From NCBI GenBank assembly GCA_963701735.1, contig CAVPBI010000026.1, positions 310,001-374,000 of the forward strand: a stretch of 64,000 nucleotides of DNA, read 5' to 3'. A program made the position numbers and the translations under genes. Position 1 is the first letter of the stretch, and each line of letters opens with the position of its first letter. Below the pieces are notes generated by a model that was not told the origin of the DNA, made no database searches, and was given only the letters and a program-made list of their open reading frames with translations. This DNA is from CAWABB01 sp963701735 (GTDB lineage: Bacteria; Bacteroidota; Ignavibacteria; UBA10030; UBA6906). Shown piece after piece: positions 40,379 through 51,181 of this stretch.

Positions 40379-40819
40379 TCATCCTACTGCCACTTCTTCT
40401 TCGTCGAGGCGGGGTTCACGGACGCCCACCCCGCGCTCGAAGAGCGGGATCCTGGGGGCGGGCTTGTCCCAATCCAGGTCACCGTTCCGCCAGACGTACG
40501 CATACCCGACGAAGAGGATGCCCAGGAAGACAAGCATTTCAATGAAGGCGAACCAGCCGAGGGATTTATAGACCGTGGCCCAGGGGAACAGGAAGACCAC
40601 TTCAACATCGAAGATCAGGAAGATGAGGGCGACAACGTAAAAGCGGATGTTGAATCTGATGCGGGTATCGCCAATTGGCGGCTCTCCACATTCATAGGTG
40701 GAGAGCTTGCTTGGATACGGGCGATGAGGTCGCAGGAGCCACGCCACTATCAAGCCTGCTGCAACGAACACCACCCCGATCAAGAAGAAGATGAGAACCC
40801 GCCCGAACTCGGTGAGCAT
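40379..40819 (-). CDS. nuoA: NADH-quinone oxidoreductase subunit A
   Basis: NuoA is a three-helix membrane subunit. It shows STYECGEPPIGDTRIRFNIR, YVVALIFLIFDVEVVFLFPW and FIEMLVFLGILFVGYAYVW, all diagnostic. Length is 146 aa, with a charged C-terminal tail. It is the first gene of nuoABCDHIJKLMN and has a consensus promoter about 75 bp upstream. AGGAGAA precedes the start codon. Confidence 0.96.
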   Translation of the reverse strand: MLTEFGRVLIFFLIGVVFVAAGLIVAWLLRPHRPYPSKLSTYECGEPPIGDTRIRFNIRFYVVALIFLIFDVEVVFLFPWATVYKSLGWFAFIEMLVFLGILFVGYAYVWRNGDLDWDKPAPRIPLFERGVGVREPRLDEEEVAVG

Positions 40820-40896
40820 GCGGTCGATTCTCCTGGGGGTGAACTGGGAGGTGGTGGCTAGGGTCCAGGCGCCACCGGAGCGAAAGAACGTGGCAT

Positions 40897-40925
40897 AATA
40901 TACTACAACGGCTCAGGAATGTCAA
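40897..40925 (-). promoter_or_regulatory. Consensus sigma-70 promoter of the nuo operon
   Basis: On the minus strand TTGACA (40925-40920), a 17-bp spacer and TATATT (40902-40897) give a perfect -35 and near-perfect -10. It begins 10 bp after the stop of the upstream ABC permease. The transcript would start near 40890, leaving a leader of about 70 nt. Confidence 0.85.
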
Positions 40926-40934
40926 ACCTGGGCG

Positions 40935-42080
40935 CTATTCCCAGCGGAACAGGCGTGCCGCAAGCGCAACGGTGAGAACGCCCCAGACGGCGAGGCCGCC
41001 GATCTGCGGAAGAATCTGGACGAGCGTGGCGCCTTCGGTCGCGACCGCGCGCATGCCGTCCGCGAGAAACGTGAGCGGGAAGAAGTCCGTGATCGTGCGG
41101 ATGAATCCGGGAAGGTTGGCCCTGCTGAAGAAGACGCCTGAAAGGACCATCATGGGAACGCTGATGACGTTCGCCAGCGGCGCGACCTGGTCTTCGGATT
41201 TCGAAATGCCGGCCAGCGCGAACCCGATCGAAAGGAACACGACCGCACCGAGCACGGCGAGAAGCCCCATCAGGAGCGGGTTCCCCTCGATCCGCATGTG
41301 GAAGAAGAGGACGCCGACGACGATGAGCACCGTCATCTGCGCGATCAGGACGAACACGCGCGTCGCGACCTGCGCGATGATAAAGTCCGAGGGGCGCATC
41401 GGGGTGACCGAGAGCCGGCGGAGGATCCCGCGCTTCTTGAGCGAGACGAACCCGAACGCGACGCCGAAGATCCCGAGCTGCATGATGGAGAGCGAGATCA
41501 TGCCCGGGAGGAGGAAGTCGATATAGCGGATGGCTCGCGAGCGTATGGACGTGACAACAATCGGCCTGGACGCGATAATGTCACGGGCGGACGACAGGTC
41601 ACCGGGAGACGTCACCCCCCCGGTCGCGGCCAGCCGGTCCGTGACGGTCCGAAGCAGGATCAACCCCAGCTGTGTCTCGCGCGGTTTGGCCGCACTGTCC
41701 ACGTTCACCACCAGTCCTCGCGTGCCGTCCGGCGTGTACTCCCGTCCGATGAACAGCAGCATGTCGCGCTCGCCGCGGTGCATCGCCTGGAACTCTTCGT
41801 CCCGGGGACCTTCCCTCACCTTGAGCGCATCGATGGCCTTCAGCCGCTCCAGCAGCGGAGCGGCCACGGGCCCGGCCTCGTTGACGACGCCCACGCTCAC
41901 GTGCGTGGTCCCGTCGAAGTTCACCAGCCCGAACAGGAAGATGACGAAGAGCGGGAGTATGATCGACCAGATGATCGCCTCGCGCTGACGGAGATACATT
42001 GTCGTCGACGCGAGCGTCAGTTTCCAGAGCAGCCTCATCCGTCCGTGCGACGAGTTCATCCGTCCTTCCGCAGAGCTCAT
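40935..42080 (-). CDS. ABC-2 type transporter permease
   Basis: This is the membrane subunit of an ABC exporter. One N-terminal helix (AIIWSIILPLFVIFLFGLV) is followed by a soluble extracytoplasmic domain of about 150 residues. Five or more helices follow (FLLPGMISLSIMQLGIFGVA, VLIAQMTVLIVVGVLFF and others), the layout of ABC2_membrane_3 permeases. The ATG at 42080 overlaps the ATPase stop (ATGA) and has GGGAGGA before it, so the longer open frame is discarded. The protein is 381 aa. The substrate is unknown. Drug or lipid export is typical for the group. Confidence 0.88.
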   Translation of the reverse strand: MSSAEGRMNSSHGRMRLLWKLTLASTTMYLRQREAIIWSIILPLFVIFLFGLVNFDGTTHVSVGVVNEAGPVAAPLLERLKAIDALKVREGPRDEEFQAMHRGERDMLLFIGREYTPDGTRGLVVNVDSAAKPRETQLGLILLRTVTDRLAATGGVTSPGDLSSARDIIASRPIVVTSIRSRAIRYIDFLLPGMISLSIMQLGIFGVAFGFVSLKKRGILRRLSVTPMRPSDFIIAQVATRVFVLIAQMTVLIVVGVLFFHMRIEGNPLLMGLLAVLGAVVFLSIGFALAGISKSEDQVAPLANVISVPMMVLSGVFFSRANLPGFIRTITDFFPLTFLADGMRAVATEGATLVQILPQIGGLAVWGVLTVALAARLFRWE

Positions 42081-42841
42081 GCATCCTCCCGCAGCGAATG
42101 GCCGGTGAGGGCGAGGAACACGTCCTCCAGGTTCGCGTGCCGCTCGATGCGCGCCTTCCGGAACCCGCCCGAGACCAGCAGGTCGATCATCGCCTGCGGC
42201 CTGTCCATCGCCACGATCCTGCCGCGATCCATGATGGCCACCCTGTCGCACAGCTCTTCCGCCTCGTCCATGGCGTGCGTGGTCAGGACGACGGTCGTTC
42301 CTTCCGAGCGGATCCTGCGCACGACTCCCCACAGATGCCTGCGCGCCTGCGGGTCGAGTCCGGTGGTCGGTTCGTCCAGAAAGAGAATGACGGGATCGTT
42401 TACGAGTGCGGCGGCGATGGAGAACCGTTGCTTCTGGCCGCCGGAGAGCTCCGCCACCTTCGAGGCGGCCTTCTCGCGCAGCTCAACCTCGTCGAGCAAC
42501 GCGAGCGGGTCGACTGTCCGGCCGTACAGCTCCCCGAAAAGCGACAGCAGCTCGCGAAGCGAAAGCCGGTCGAAGAACGAGGAAGACTGGAGCTGCACGC
42601 CGATTCTCCGCTTCACCTCCTGCGGGTTCGTGCGCACGTCGATGCCGTCCAGCGCGACCTCTCCCCCGTCGAACGGGCGGAGCGTCTCGATGCATTCCAG
42701 CGTGGTGGTCTTCCCGGCGCCGTTCGGGCCCAGGATCCCGAACACTTCACCCCTGGCAACGGAGAACGAAATGCCATCGACGGCAACGAGGTCACCGTAG
42801 GTCTTTCTCAGAGACCTGACATCCAGCACGGGTGTGGTCAT
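42077..42841 (-). CDS. ABC transporter ATP-binding protein
   Basis: This is the ATPase partner of the adjacent ABC-2 permease. It has Walker A GILGPNGAGKTTTLECI, signature ELSGGQKQRFSIAAAL, Walker B VILFLDEPTTGLDPQ and the switch histidine in VVLTTHAMDEAEEL. I set the start at the ATG at 42841 (MTTPVLDVRSLRKTYGD), giving 254 aa. The frame upstream of it is not conserved. The C-terminal part ends in HANLEDVFLALTGHSL, typical of DrrA/CcmA-type exporters. Confidence 0.93.
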   Translation of the reverse strand: MTTPVLDVRSLRKTYGDLVAVDGISFSVARGEVFGILGPNGAGKTTTLECIETLRPFDGGEVALDGIDVRTNPQEVKRRIGVQLQSSSFFDRLSLRELLSLFGELYGRTVDPLALLDEVELREKAASKVAELSGGQKQRFSIAAALVNDPVILFLDEPTTGLDPQARRHLWGVVRRIRSEGTTVVLTTHAMDEAEELCDRVAIMDRGRIVAMDRPQAMIDLLVSGGFRKARIERHANLEDVFLALTGHSLREDA

Positions 42842-43026
42842 GTTCAGAGGTCTCAGCGCGCCGCTGCCGGCGGCCGCTGCGTGCCGGCAACGAAGGAAGG
42901 GATTGAGTTCACAGACAGAGCCGGAGCCGGGCCAGAGGGAGATGATCGTGGCCGCGCCACATGAGGCGATCGGAGCTCTGCCTGTGCGCACTCCCGGGGC
43001 CGGGGGGACGGAGAGGGTGGAGCAGA

Positions 43027-43569
43027 TCATGGCTTCCACTTTGTCTCCTGCACGTCCGCCTTCTGGTTGACGTAGCGAGCCAGCACAAACAGGAAGTCGG
43101 AGAGGCGGTTCAGGAACACGACGGCGCCTTCGCCGATGTCCTCGTTGCGGGACATGCGCACGACCGCCCGTTCGGCGCGGCGGCAGACGGTGCGTGCGAA
43201 GTGGATCCGGGCGGCGGCGGGTGAGCCGCCGGGGAGAATGAAATTCTTGAGCGGCTTCAGCCTGGCATCAAGCTGGTCGATCATCTTTTCGAGCGGCTGG
43301 GCGTCCTTTGGCTCGATGCGATGCACCGCCTTCCGGTCGATGCTTCGCGGGGTCGCCAGGTCCGCCCCCAGCACAAACAGCTTCTCCTGGAGCTTCTGGA
43401 GTATGGCGTCCAGCTCGGGATCGCCGTTGTCCGCGCGCACAATCCCGAGGACGGAGTTGAGCTCGTCGATCGTTCCGTACGCTTCGATGCGGAGGGCGTC
43501 TTTCGGGACGCGCTGTCCGCCGAACAACGATGTGTCGCCCGTGTCCCCGGTCTTGGTGTAGATCTTCAT
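43027..43569 (-). CDS. Cob(I)alamin adenosyltransferase, PduO type
   Basis: This enzyme transfers adenosyl from ATP to cob(I)alamin to make coenzyme B12. It begins KIYTKTGDTGDTSLFGGQRV, the ATP-binding signature. It continues with RIEAYGTIDELNS, FILPGGSPAAARIHFARTVCR and RRAERAVVRM, the conserved trimer active-site segments. Length is 180 aa. GGAG precedes the ATG by 8 bp, with a second GGAGG touching it. It is divergent from the MFS gene. No B12-dependent enzyme is in the window. Confidence 0.94.
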   Translation of the reverse strand: MKIYTKTGDTGDTSLFGGQRVPKDALRIEAYGTIDELNSVLGIVRADNGDPELDAILQKLQEKLFVLGADLATPRSIDRKAVHRIEPKDAQPLEKMIDQLDARLKPLKNFILPGGSPAAARIHFARTVCRRAERAVVRMSRNEDIGEGAVVFLNRLSDFLFVLARYVNQKADVQETKWKP

Positions 43570-43593
43570 TCCTCCTGCTCCATGTCGAGCGAT

Positions 43594-43622
43594 AATTTAG
43601 TGAGATCGGGTCTGACAAGCAA
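43594..43622 (-). promoter_or_regulatory. Possible promoter of the adenosyltransferase gene
   Basis: On the minus strand TTGCTT (43622-43617), a 17-bp spacer and TAAATT (43599-43594) precede the ATG at 43569. The boxes match the consensus only partly. Confidence 0.4.
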
Positions 43623-43634
43623 CGAACCCGCTCT

Positions 43635-43663
43635 TTGCAACTCCCCCACGCAATCGGTATCTT
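43635..43663 (+). promoter_or_regulatory. Sigma-70 type promoter of the MFS gene, probably leaderless
   Basis: TTGCAA (43635-43640), a 17-bp spacer and TATCTT (43658-43663) end 7 bp before the ATG at 43671. Transcription would begin at or one base before the start codon. No Shine-Dalgarno sequence is present. Confidence 0.5.
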
Positions 43664-43670
43664 TTGGGCC

Positions 43671-44906
43671 ATGGAACTGTGGCGAAAAAACCTCTACGTC
43701 CTCTGGGGAACACAGTTCCTGGCGATGGCGGGGATGAACCTCGTCGTCCCCTTCCTCCCCTTCTACATCCGCCAGCTCGGCGTCACCGACCCGACCTCCC
43801 TCGCCCGCTGGAGCGGCCTCGTCTTCGCCGGACCCTTCTTCCTGTCGTTCATCGCCACGCCTGTCTGGGGCGTGCTTGGCGACCGCTACGGCCGGAAGAT
43901 GATGGTCGTCCGCGCGCTGATCGGACTTGCGATCTCGCAGCTCCTCATCGGCTTCGCGCAGGATGTCATCCAGCTGCTGATCTTCCGTGTTGTCCAGGGG
44001 GCGATCAGCGGGTTCATCGCCGCAAACCTGGCCCTGGTCTCGACCAACACTCCCAAAGAACGTATGGGATACGCCATCGGGTTCCTCCAATCGGCGACGG
44101 CGGCCGGGACAGTGCTCGGCCCCGCGGTCGGAGGGCTTCTTGCGGACCTGATCGGATACAGGGAGATCTTCTTCATTACCGCGACCCTGTGCTTCATCGC
44201 GGGCATCGTGGTATTTACCAGCGTGGTAGAGCAGGTGCGGCCCGGGCAGGGGGAGCGCTCGTATTCGGTCTTCGACAACGCGCGGTTCATGTGGAACGAC
44301 AGGAGGATCCGCATCGTCGGGTTCACGATGGTGATCGGGCAGCTCTCGGTCCTGATGATCGAGCCGATCTTCGCGCTGTTCGTCGAGGGGCTCTCGGCCG
44401 GATCGCGCTACGTCTCCACGCTGACCGGCGCGGTCTTTTCCGTTTCCGGCTTCTTCATGGTCATCGCCGCTCCCTGGTGGGGACGCCGGAACGACAAGAC
44501 CGGATTCCGGCGGAACCTTACGATTGCGCTGACCGTGGTGGGGGTTGCCTATCTGCTCCACACGGTCGTAGAAAACCTCATTCAGCTTGCGGTCCTCAGG
44601 GCTGCGCTGGGATTTGCCCGCGGCGGCGTTCTGCCGGCACTCTATTCTATTGTCAGCCTCCTGACGCCGGCGGAGCGGCGCGGAGGGACCATGGCAATCG
44701 CCTCGAGCCTCACCGTCCTCGGCAACATGATCGGGCCGATGATGGGCGGGATGATCGCGGGAACGTTCGGCATCACGGCAACCTTTGTGGCGAACGGCGC
44801 GTTGCTGTTGCTCACGAGCCTGCTCATCTCGCGTCAGCTTCAGTTGAAGGAGCTTGACACCCCGGCCGCCGCCGGCTCTCCCGGTTCGGCGGAACCGCAC
44901 AGATAG
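43671..44906 (+). CDS. MFS transporter, DHA1-like multidrug efflux
   Basis: This is a 12-helix major facilitator protein of about 411 aa. The N-half has the motif A loop GVLGDRYGRKMMVVRALIG between helices 2 and 3 and motif C-like GTVLGPAVGGLLADLIGYRE in helix 5. The second half repeats the pattern with WWGRRNDKTGFRRNLTIAL. Motif C is the mark of drug/proton antiporters. I use the ATG at 43671 (MELWRKNLYVLWG). The in-frame start at 43635 lies within the promoter. polA follows 21 bp later. The substrate is not predictable. Confidence 0.88.
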   Translation: MELWRKNLYVLWGTQFLAMAGMNLVVPFLPFYIRQLGVTDPTSLARWSGLVFAGPFFLSFIATPVWGVLGDRYGRKMMVVRALIGLAISQLLIGFAQDVIQLLIFRVVQGAISGFIAANLALVSTNTPKERMGYAIGFLQSATAAGTVLGPAVGGLLADLIGYREIFFITATLCFIAGIVVFTSVVEQVRPGQGERSYSVFDNARFMWNDRRIRIVGFTMVIGQLSVLMIEPIFALFVEGLSAGSRYVSTLTGAVFSVSGFFMVIAAPWWGRRNDKTGFRRNLTIALTVVGVAYLLHTVVENLIQLAVLRAALGFARGGVLPALYSIVSLLTPAERRGGTMAIASSLTVLGNMIGPMMGGMIAGTFGITATFVANGALLLLTSLLISRQLQLKELDTPAAAGSPGSAEPHR

Positions 44907-44927
44907 TCGAACAACCTCGCAGGTCTT

Positions 44928-47900
44928 ATGGCTGCACCGGAACGGCTGTTTCTGCTCGACGGCATGGCTCTCGCCTACCGGGCCTACTATTCGTTCATCG
45001 GCCGCCCGCTGATCAACAGCAAGGGCGAGAACACCGGCGCGATCTTCGGGTTCGTCACGATGCTGATGAAGGTCCTGAACGAGGAACGCCCGGAACACGT
45101 CGCGGTCGTGTTCGACACGCCCGAGCCCACGTTCCGCCACAAGCAGTACCCCGAATACAAGGCCACGCGCGACAAGATGCCGGAGGACATGGCGTCTCAG
45201 CTCCCCCGTCTGAAGGATGTCGCGCGTGCGTTTGGCGCGCCGATCATTGAATTGCCAGGGTACGAAGCGGACGACGTCATCGGCACGCTTGCGCGCCGTG
45301 CGGAAGCCGCTGGCATGATCACATTCATGGTCACCAGCGACAAGGACTACATGCAGTTGATCTCCGACCGCATCAAGATGTACCGGCCGGGGAAATCGGG
45401 AACCGACGCGGAGGTCGTGGATGCGGAAGGAGTGAAAGCCAAGTTCGGCGTCCCGCCGGAGCAGGTGATCGAAGTGCTGGGACTCGCCGGCGACACGTCC
45501 GACAATGTTCCGGGCGTGCCGGGCATCGGCGAGAAGACTGCTATTCCGCTCATCCAGACACACGGAAGCATCGGCCGGCTGTACGAGATTCTCGAGGAGA
45601 TCCCGCAGAAGGGCGTGCGCGAGAAGCTGAGAGCGAACAAGGAACTCGCGTTTCTGTCGAGGGAGCTGGTGACGATCAAGACCGACACGCCGGTGGATGT
45701 GGACATCGAGGGATTGCGCGCAGTCGGGCCCGACAAGGTTGCGCTCCGCTCGATGTTCGAAGCTCTGGAGTTCCGCACCCTCCTTCCCCGCCTCGAGGCG
45801 ATGGGCGGCGGCGAAATGCAGGCGGGGGCCCGGGTGGGATCAGGGGTGGGATCGGCGGTTGGATCGGGGTCGGGCCCTGCGACAGGCGCAGCTCCCGCCG
45901 GCGATGCGGGTTCCACGGGCGATGCCGCGACCTCAACGCAGGTCCCGCTCGAGCCGATCAAGACCCTGGATGAGATCGAGCACACGTATGAGTGTGTGAC
46001 GACCGGAAGACGCCCTCCTCAACCTGGTGAAGCTTCTGGAGCGCTCATCGCCGATCGCGATCGACACAGAGACGACATCGACCGACCCGTTGCGCGCGAA
46101 ACTGGTCGGACTATCGTTCAGCACGGAGCCCGGGCGGGCGTTCTACGTCCCGGTGCAGGTCGAGGAGTCTCCGGAGCCGGGCGGGGAGCCCGGGCTGAAA
46201 CAGCCTGACCGCGGAGAACTCGAACGCGAGATGGCCGCGCCTGGCGAACTCGCAGCCGGGTCAGGCCCCTGAAGGCGAGCTCGACCTTGGTCAGCCCTCC
46301 GGCAAGGCAGCCGGGCGGGACCAGTCAGGTGTCAAGGGCGGCGGCGCGGATCAGGCCGGGAGTCCGGCGCCCGCTCCTCTGCCCGGGCCCCCTGTCCTTC
46401 CGGCAGCCGTCGTGCTTGATGCATTGCGCCCGGTGCTCGAGAACCCCGGGATCGCGAAGGTCGGGCAGAACCTGAAGTACGACATGCTCGTCCTCTCACA
46501 TCACGGAGTCACGGTCTGCGGGGTCGCCCACGACACCATGGTGGCGAGCTATGTGCTGCGCGCCGACGGCCAGCACAACCTGGACGCGCTCGCGATGGAG
46601 GCGTTCCGGTACAGGATGATCTCGTACGAGGACCTCGTCGGGACAGGGAAGGCGCAGAAGCGTATCACCGAGGTACCGCTCGAGGCCGTTTCCGACTACG
46701 CCGCCGAAGACGCCGACCTCACGCTCCGCATTTACCACCGGCAGCGCGAGGAGCTGGCAAAACTGAACCTTCTGGAATTGTGCGACCGTATCGAGTTCCC
46801 GCTGCTTCCGGTACTCGTGCGCATGGAGGAGGCCGGTGTTTCGCTGGACCGCGGTTACCTCGCGGAGATGTCGGTCCTGCTGGAGCGCCAGCTCGGCGGA
46901 TTGATCGGGGAGATTCACGAGGCAGCCGGAAAGAAGTTCAATATCAACTCGACGCAGCAGCTCGCCGAAGTCCTGTTCAAGGACCTGGGCCTCCCGCCGG
47001 TCCGGAAGACGAAGACCGGCTATTCCACCGACGTGAACGTCCTGGAGGCGCTTGCGGGTCAGCACCCCATCATCGCCAGGCTGCTGGAGTACCGGCAGCT
47101 CACGAAGTTGAAGTCCACGTATGTGGATGCCCTTCCGGACCTGCTCAATCCGGAGACAGGGCGCCTGCACACGTCGTTCAACCAGACCGTGGCGGCAACG
47201 GGACGGCTCTCGTCGAGCGACCCAAATCTGCAGAACATCCCGATCCGCACGGAGATTGGCCGGGCGATCAGGAAGGCGTTCATCCCGGGGTCGGCGGACC
47301 GCGTGCTCGTGTCGGCCGACTACTCCCAGATCGAGCTCCGGATCATGGCGCATATTTCGGGGGACGAGGGGCTCAGGGCGGCGTTCCTGAACAACGAGGA
47401 CATTCACGCCACCACGGCGGCGAAGGTCTTCGGCGTGGCCGCACCAGAGGTCACGCGCGACATGCGCCGCAAAGCCAAGGAAGTGAACTTCGGCATCATG
47501 TACGGGATCGGGCCGTTCGGGCTGGCGAATCGGCTGGAGATTTCTCAGGCGGAAGCGCGGGAGATCATCTCCCGGTACTTCGAGCGTTTCCCGAAGGTGA
47601 AGCAATACATCCAGGACACGATCGCGGCGGCGAAGCGGGACGGATTCGTTTCCACGTTGCTCGGGCGGCGGCGGTTCCTTCCGGACATCAACAGCAGGAA
47701 TCAGAACATCCGGGGGAACGCCGAGCGACAGGCGATCAACATGCCGATCCAGGGGACGGCGGCGGACATGATCAAGCTGGCGATGATCAGGCTGGACGAG
47801 GAGATCGCGAAGCGGAAGCTGAAGACGCGGATGCTGCTGCAGGTGCACGACGAGCTGGTGTGCGAGGTGCCGCGGGGGGAAGTTGACGCGTTCAAGCCGC

Positions 47901-47992
47901 TGGTTGTGGAGGTCATGACGAACGCCCTCCCGCTCTCGGTGCCAGTCCAGGTCGACGTCGGCTCCGGCGCGAACTGGCTGGAGGCGCATTGA
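44928..47992 (+). CDS. polA: DNA polymerase I (frameshifted twice)
   Basis: Pol I fills gaps and removes RNA primers. The 5'-3' exonuclease domain (LFLLDGMALAYRAYYSF, ITFMVTSDKDYMQLI, GVPGIGEKTAIPLI) is complete. The 3'-5' exonuclease has its metal ligands (AIDTETTS, GQNLKYDMLVL, YAAEDADLTLRI), so proofreading should work. The polymerase domain has DYSQIELRIMAHISGDEG, RRKAKEVNFGIMYGIGPFG and QVHDELVCEVP. Frame breaks lie near 46005 (one extra G restores TTEDALLNLVKLLERSS) and between about 46210 and 46265. The second falls in an unusual Gly/Pro-rich insert of about 60-70 residues inside the proofreading domain. A second low-complexity linker (VGSGVGSAVGSGSGP) separates the first two domains. 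Confidence 0.93.
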
Positions 47993-48030
47993 GCACATGT
48001 ACTGGCCGGGTGTGGCGCAGGCCGACACGG

Positions 48031-48059
48031 TTGAATCTCCGCCGCGGGATGGGTATCAT
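48031..48059 (+). promoter_or_regulatory. Sigma-70 type promoter of the secreted protease
   Basis: TTGAAT (48031-48036), a 17-bp spacer and TATCAT (48054-48059) lie 57 bp before the GTG at 48117. The transcript would start near 48066. Confidence 0.5.
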
Positions 48060-48116
48060 TGACTCACGATACGGCCGGCGCGATGCGCTGACACCGTCTC
48101 GATCCCTGCCAGACCT

Positions 48117-51100
48117 GTGATCCACCTCCGCCTCACATCGCCCCGGGTCGTGCGACAGGTGTTCACTCCGATCATCTGCCTGACGATTCCACTCCTCTTC
48201 CTCGCCGGCGTTGTCTGCGCGCCGTCCGTACATGCAGGTTCACGAACGCGTGTTCCCGCCGGATACACCTCCGGGGCAATCGTCCCGGGAAAGTTTGCCG
48301 TGAAGGTAGCACCCGGCGTGGAGGATCCGCTTCAGGCCATACGGTCGGCCCTCGCCGGGGCTGGAGCCGACGCCGGTCGAACGGGGGTTCGTCCCATACT
48401 GCCTGTGTCCATCCTTCGGAAGTCCTCCGTCCGCGGCTTCATGGAAGCCGGACTCGACCGGGTCTATATCGTGGAGGTGCCGCCGCTACCCGGCGCCTCA
48501 CACATCCACCAGTGGATCGCAGGCCACAGCGGCATCGAGTACGCCGAGCCTCTCTACTACCATCGGGTCGACGATATCCCCGACGACCCTCAGGTCCCTC
48601 AGCAAATCGGGATCATGAAACGTCTGCAGATGTTTCCCGCCTGGGGCATCGTAAAAGGAGACCGGGCCATCGCGATCGCCATCGTCGATGGCGGCACGTT
48701 CTGGCGGCACGAAGACCTCCAGCCGAATCTCTGGGTCAATCAAGCGGAAGACCTGAACAGCAACGGCCTTTTCGATCCAGGGCCTCCGCCCGGCGGGGGA
48801 TGAAGACGGGGTCGATCAGGATGTCAACGGGTTCGTCGACGACGTGATCGGGTGGAATTTCACCACCGGGTCCTGCGATCCAGACGGAATCGCCGCATGT
48901 CCGGAGAGTCGCTCACACGGAACTGCCACGGCCGGAGTGGCGTGTGCAGCGACCAACAACGGCATTGGAATGGCGGGGACGAGCTGGAACTGCTCGGTGC
49001 TGCCGGTGTGCGCGGCCTCCACGTGGGGGGACAATCTCATCGAGTACGGATACGAGGGGATTCTATATGCCGCGTTGCGCGGAGCGCGGATCATCAATGT
49101 CAGCTGGAGGCGAAGAGGGGCGTACTCGCAATTCGAGCAGGATGTTATTGACGCCGCGGCCCTGTCCGGAGCGCTCGTGGTCGCCGCGGCGGGGAATGAC
49201 GCTGAGGACAACGATGTCCTCCCATCGTATCCGGGTGGCGTACGCCGGAGTTCTGGCGGTGGGCGCGACGAACACATCATCGGACCTGCTCGCCTCGTTC
49301 TCGAACTACGGGGCGAGCATTCCGGTCTATGCCCCCGGCGTTGTTGTCGTGGGGCCGACAACGGATGGAGGCTACCTCAAGGGATTCAACGGCACGTCGT
49401 TTTCGGCTCCACTCGTCGCGGGCATCGCCGGCCTCATTGCCTCACAGCGACCGGAACTGTCGCCTGAGCGGATCGCCGGTCAGCTTCGCATGACGGCGGA
49501 CAATATCGACGACGAGAATCCAACCCTGCCGGGGAGACTCGGAAAGGGAAGGGTCAATGCGTTCAGAGCCATGACGGAATCACACGCAGCGATCGCCCTG
49601 AAGCGCGCGAGCGCGGAGAATCGAGATCCGAAGGCGCACGGGATATTCCTTCCGGGAGACACGATCCACGTGAGCCTCGCGTTCGAAAACGTCTCTGACG
49701 TGTGGGATCAGGGCTGGGATCTCACTGTGCGCGTTGTGCCCGGCGATCCGAGTGTCGAGCCCCTGATCGACCAACAGATCGTGGGATTCCCGGCTCCCGG
49801 CGCGAGAGTCGCAGTCCCACCACTTCTGTTCAGGGTCGGGCCGGTTTCCGGTACGCTCGCTCTCGCTTTGCGGATAGAGTGGAGCTGGGCGGGGGGCGAG
49901 TTCGATCGCACCGCCATTCCGATTTCGGTCTCCCCCACCGCTCCCGCCTGGGTGAGCCAGATGTCTCCGGTCCCCGTCACATTCTTCAGCGTGAGCGCGC
50001 CGACGGGCCAGGCTGCGTGGGCTGCGGGATCCCATCCCGGGGGCGGGCCTGCAGTGGTCCGAACCACGGATGGCGGATCGAACTGGAGGAACGCGACAGG
50101 AGATCTCCAGGGCGAAGCACTCTACTGCGTATGTGCGCTCAACCAGGACAGCGCATGGGTCGGGACAGGCTCAGGCCGCATCTTCCGGACGACCGACGGG
50201 GGTTCGACATGGACCAACGTCTCCTACCCCCTGCCCGCGTCTCCGTTCATGAACGGTGTGTGGTTCGTCGATCCGGCTGTCGGATACGCATTGGGTGATC
50301 CCCCGGCGGGAGCATCGAAATACGTTCTCCTCCGCACCACCGACGGCGGCCAGACATGGGACCATATGCCGGACGAGCCCGTCGGCGATCCGGGCGAAGG
50401 CGGGCTGAACAACTCCTTCTGGTGGACGGATGCCATGCACGGGTGGTTTGGGACGTCGGTCGACAAGGTATGGCGGACATCGGACGGAGGAGCGACCTGG
50501 CAGTCGTCCCCGTGCGGCGCGGCGGCAAGCCTCGGCGTGGCCTTCGCAGACAATCAAAACGGATTGGCCGTCCACACCGACGGCACGGTCTCCAGGACAA
50601 CCGACGGGGGGCTGACGTGGTCGAACGCACCGATCAGTCCCTCCCGGCTCAGCGCGGTTTCCGTGGTCCGATCCTCACCCCTGGCGTGGATCTCTTCGGA
50701 TGCGGCTCCATTCTTCTCGGCCGACCATGGCGCGAGCTGGCGCGCAGAAGTCACCTATCCCATACAGGGATCCATCTACCATCTTTCGTTCGCGGACAGC
50801 ACGGCCGGATGGGCAGTCACGTCGGCCGGTGAGATCCTGCGGCACGTGAACACCGTCGTGAGCGGCGCCGGGGAGGAAGACGCCGGCGTTCCGAAGCAAT
50901 GTGCGCTGGAGCAGAACTTCCCGAATCCGTTCAATCCCACGACCACAATACGGTACGCAATCGCAGGGACGGCGGGTCAGGGGCAACGGGCTGATGAAGT
51001 CCGGCTGGTTGTGTACGACGTGCTCGGGCGGGAGGTTGCAGTGCTGGCGAGCGGGAAGGCGGCAACGGGAACGTATGAAGTGAATTTCAGCGCCGGCAAT

Positions 51101-51178
51101 CTGGCCAGCGGGGTGTATCTCTACAGACTGACCGCAGGGAATTTCATCCAGACCCGGAAGATGATCGTGTTGAGATAA
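48117..51178 (+). CDS. Secreted subtilisin-like protease with YCF48 propeller and T9SS-type C-terminal domain (frameshifted)
   Basis: This is a secreted serine protease of about 1020 aa. Order: signal peptide ending near SVHA; pro-region; peptidase S8 domain with D in AIAIVDGGTFWRHEDL, H in ESRSHGTATAGVACAATN, oxyanion asparagine in VVAAAGND and S in FNGTSFSAPLVAGIAGLIA; a beta-rich domain; and six YCF48/BNR-like repeats (RTTDGGSNW, RTTDGGSTW, RTTDGGQTW, RTSDGGATW, RTTDGGLTW, SADHGASW). It ends in a sorting domain (NFPNPFNPTTTIRY, VYDVLGREVAVL, ASGVYLYRL). Frame breaks lie in a run of five G at 48795-48799 and near 49236-49241. Each is fixed by deleting one base. The start is the GTG at 48117. 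Confidence 0.87.
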
Positions 51179-51181
51179 GGC

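Noticed and set aside
43566..45563. A 665-codon minus-strand open frame opposite the MFS gene and polA
   Set aside because: It is a hydrophilic shadow of a membrane transporter and the polA exonuclease domain.
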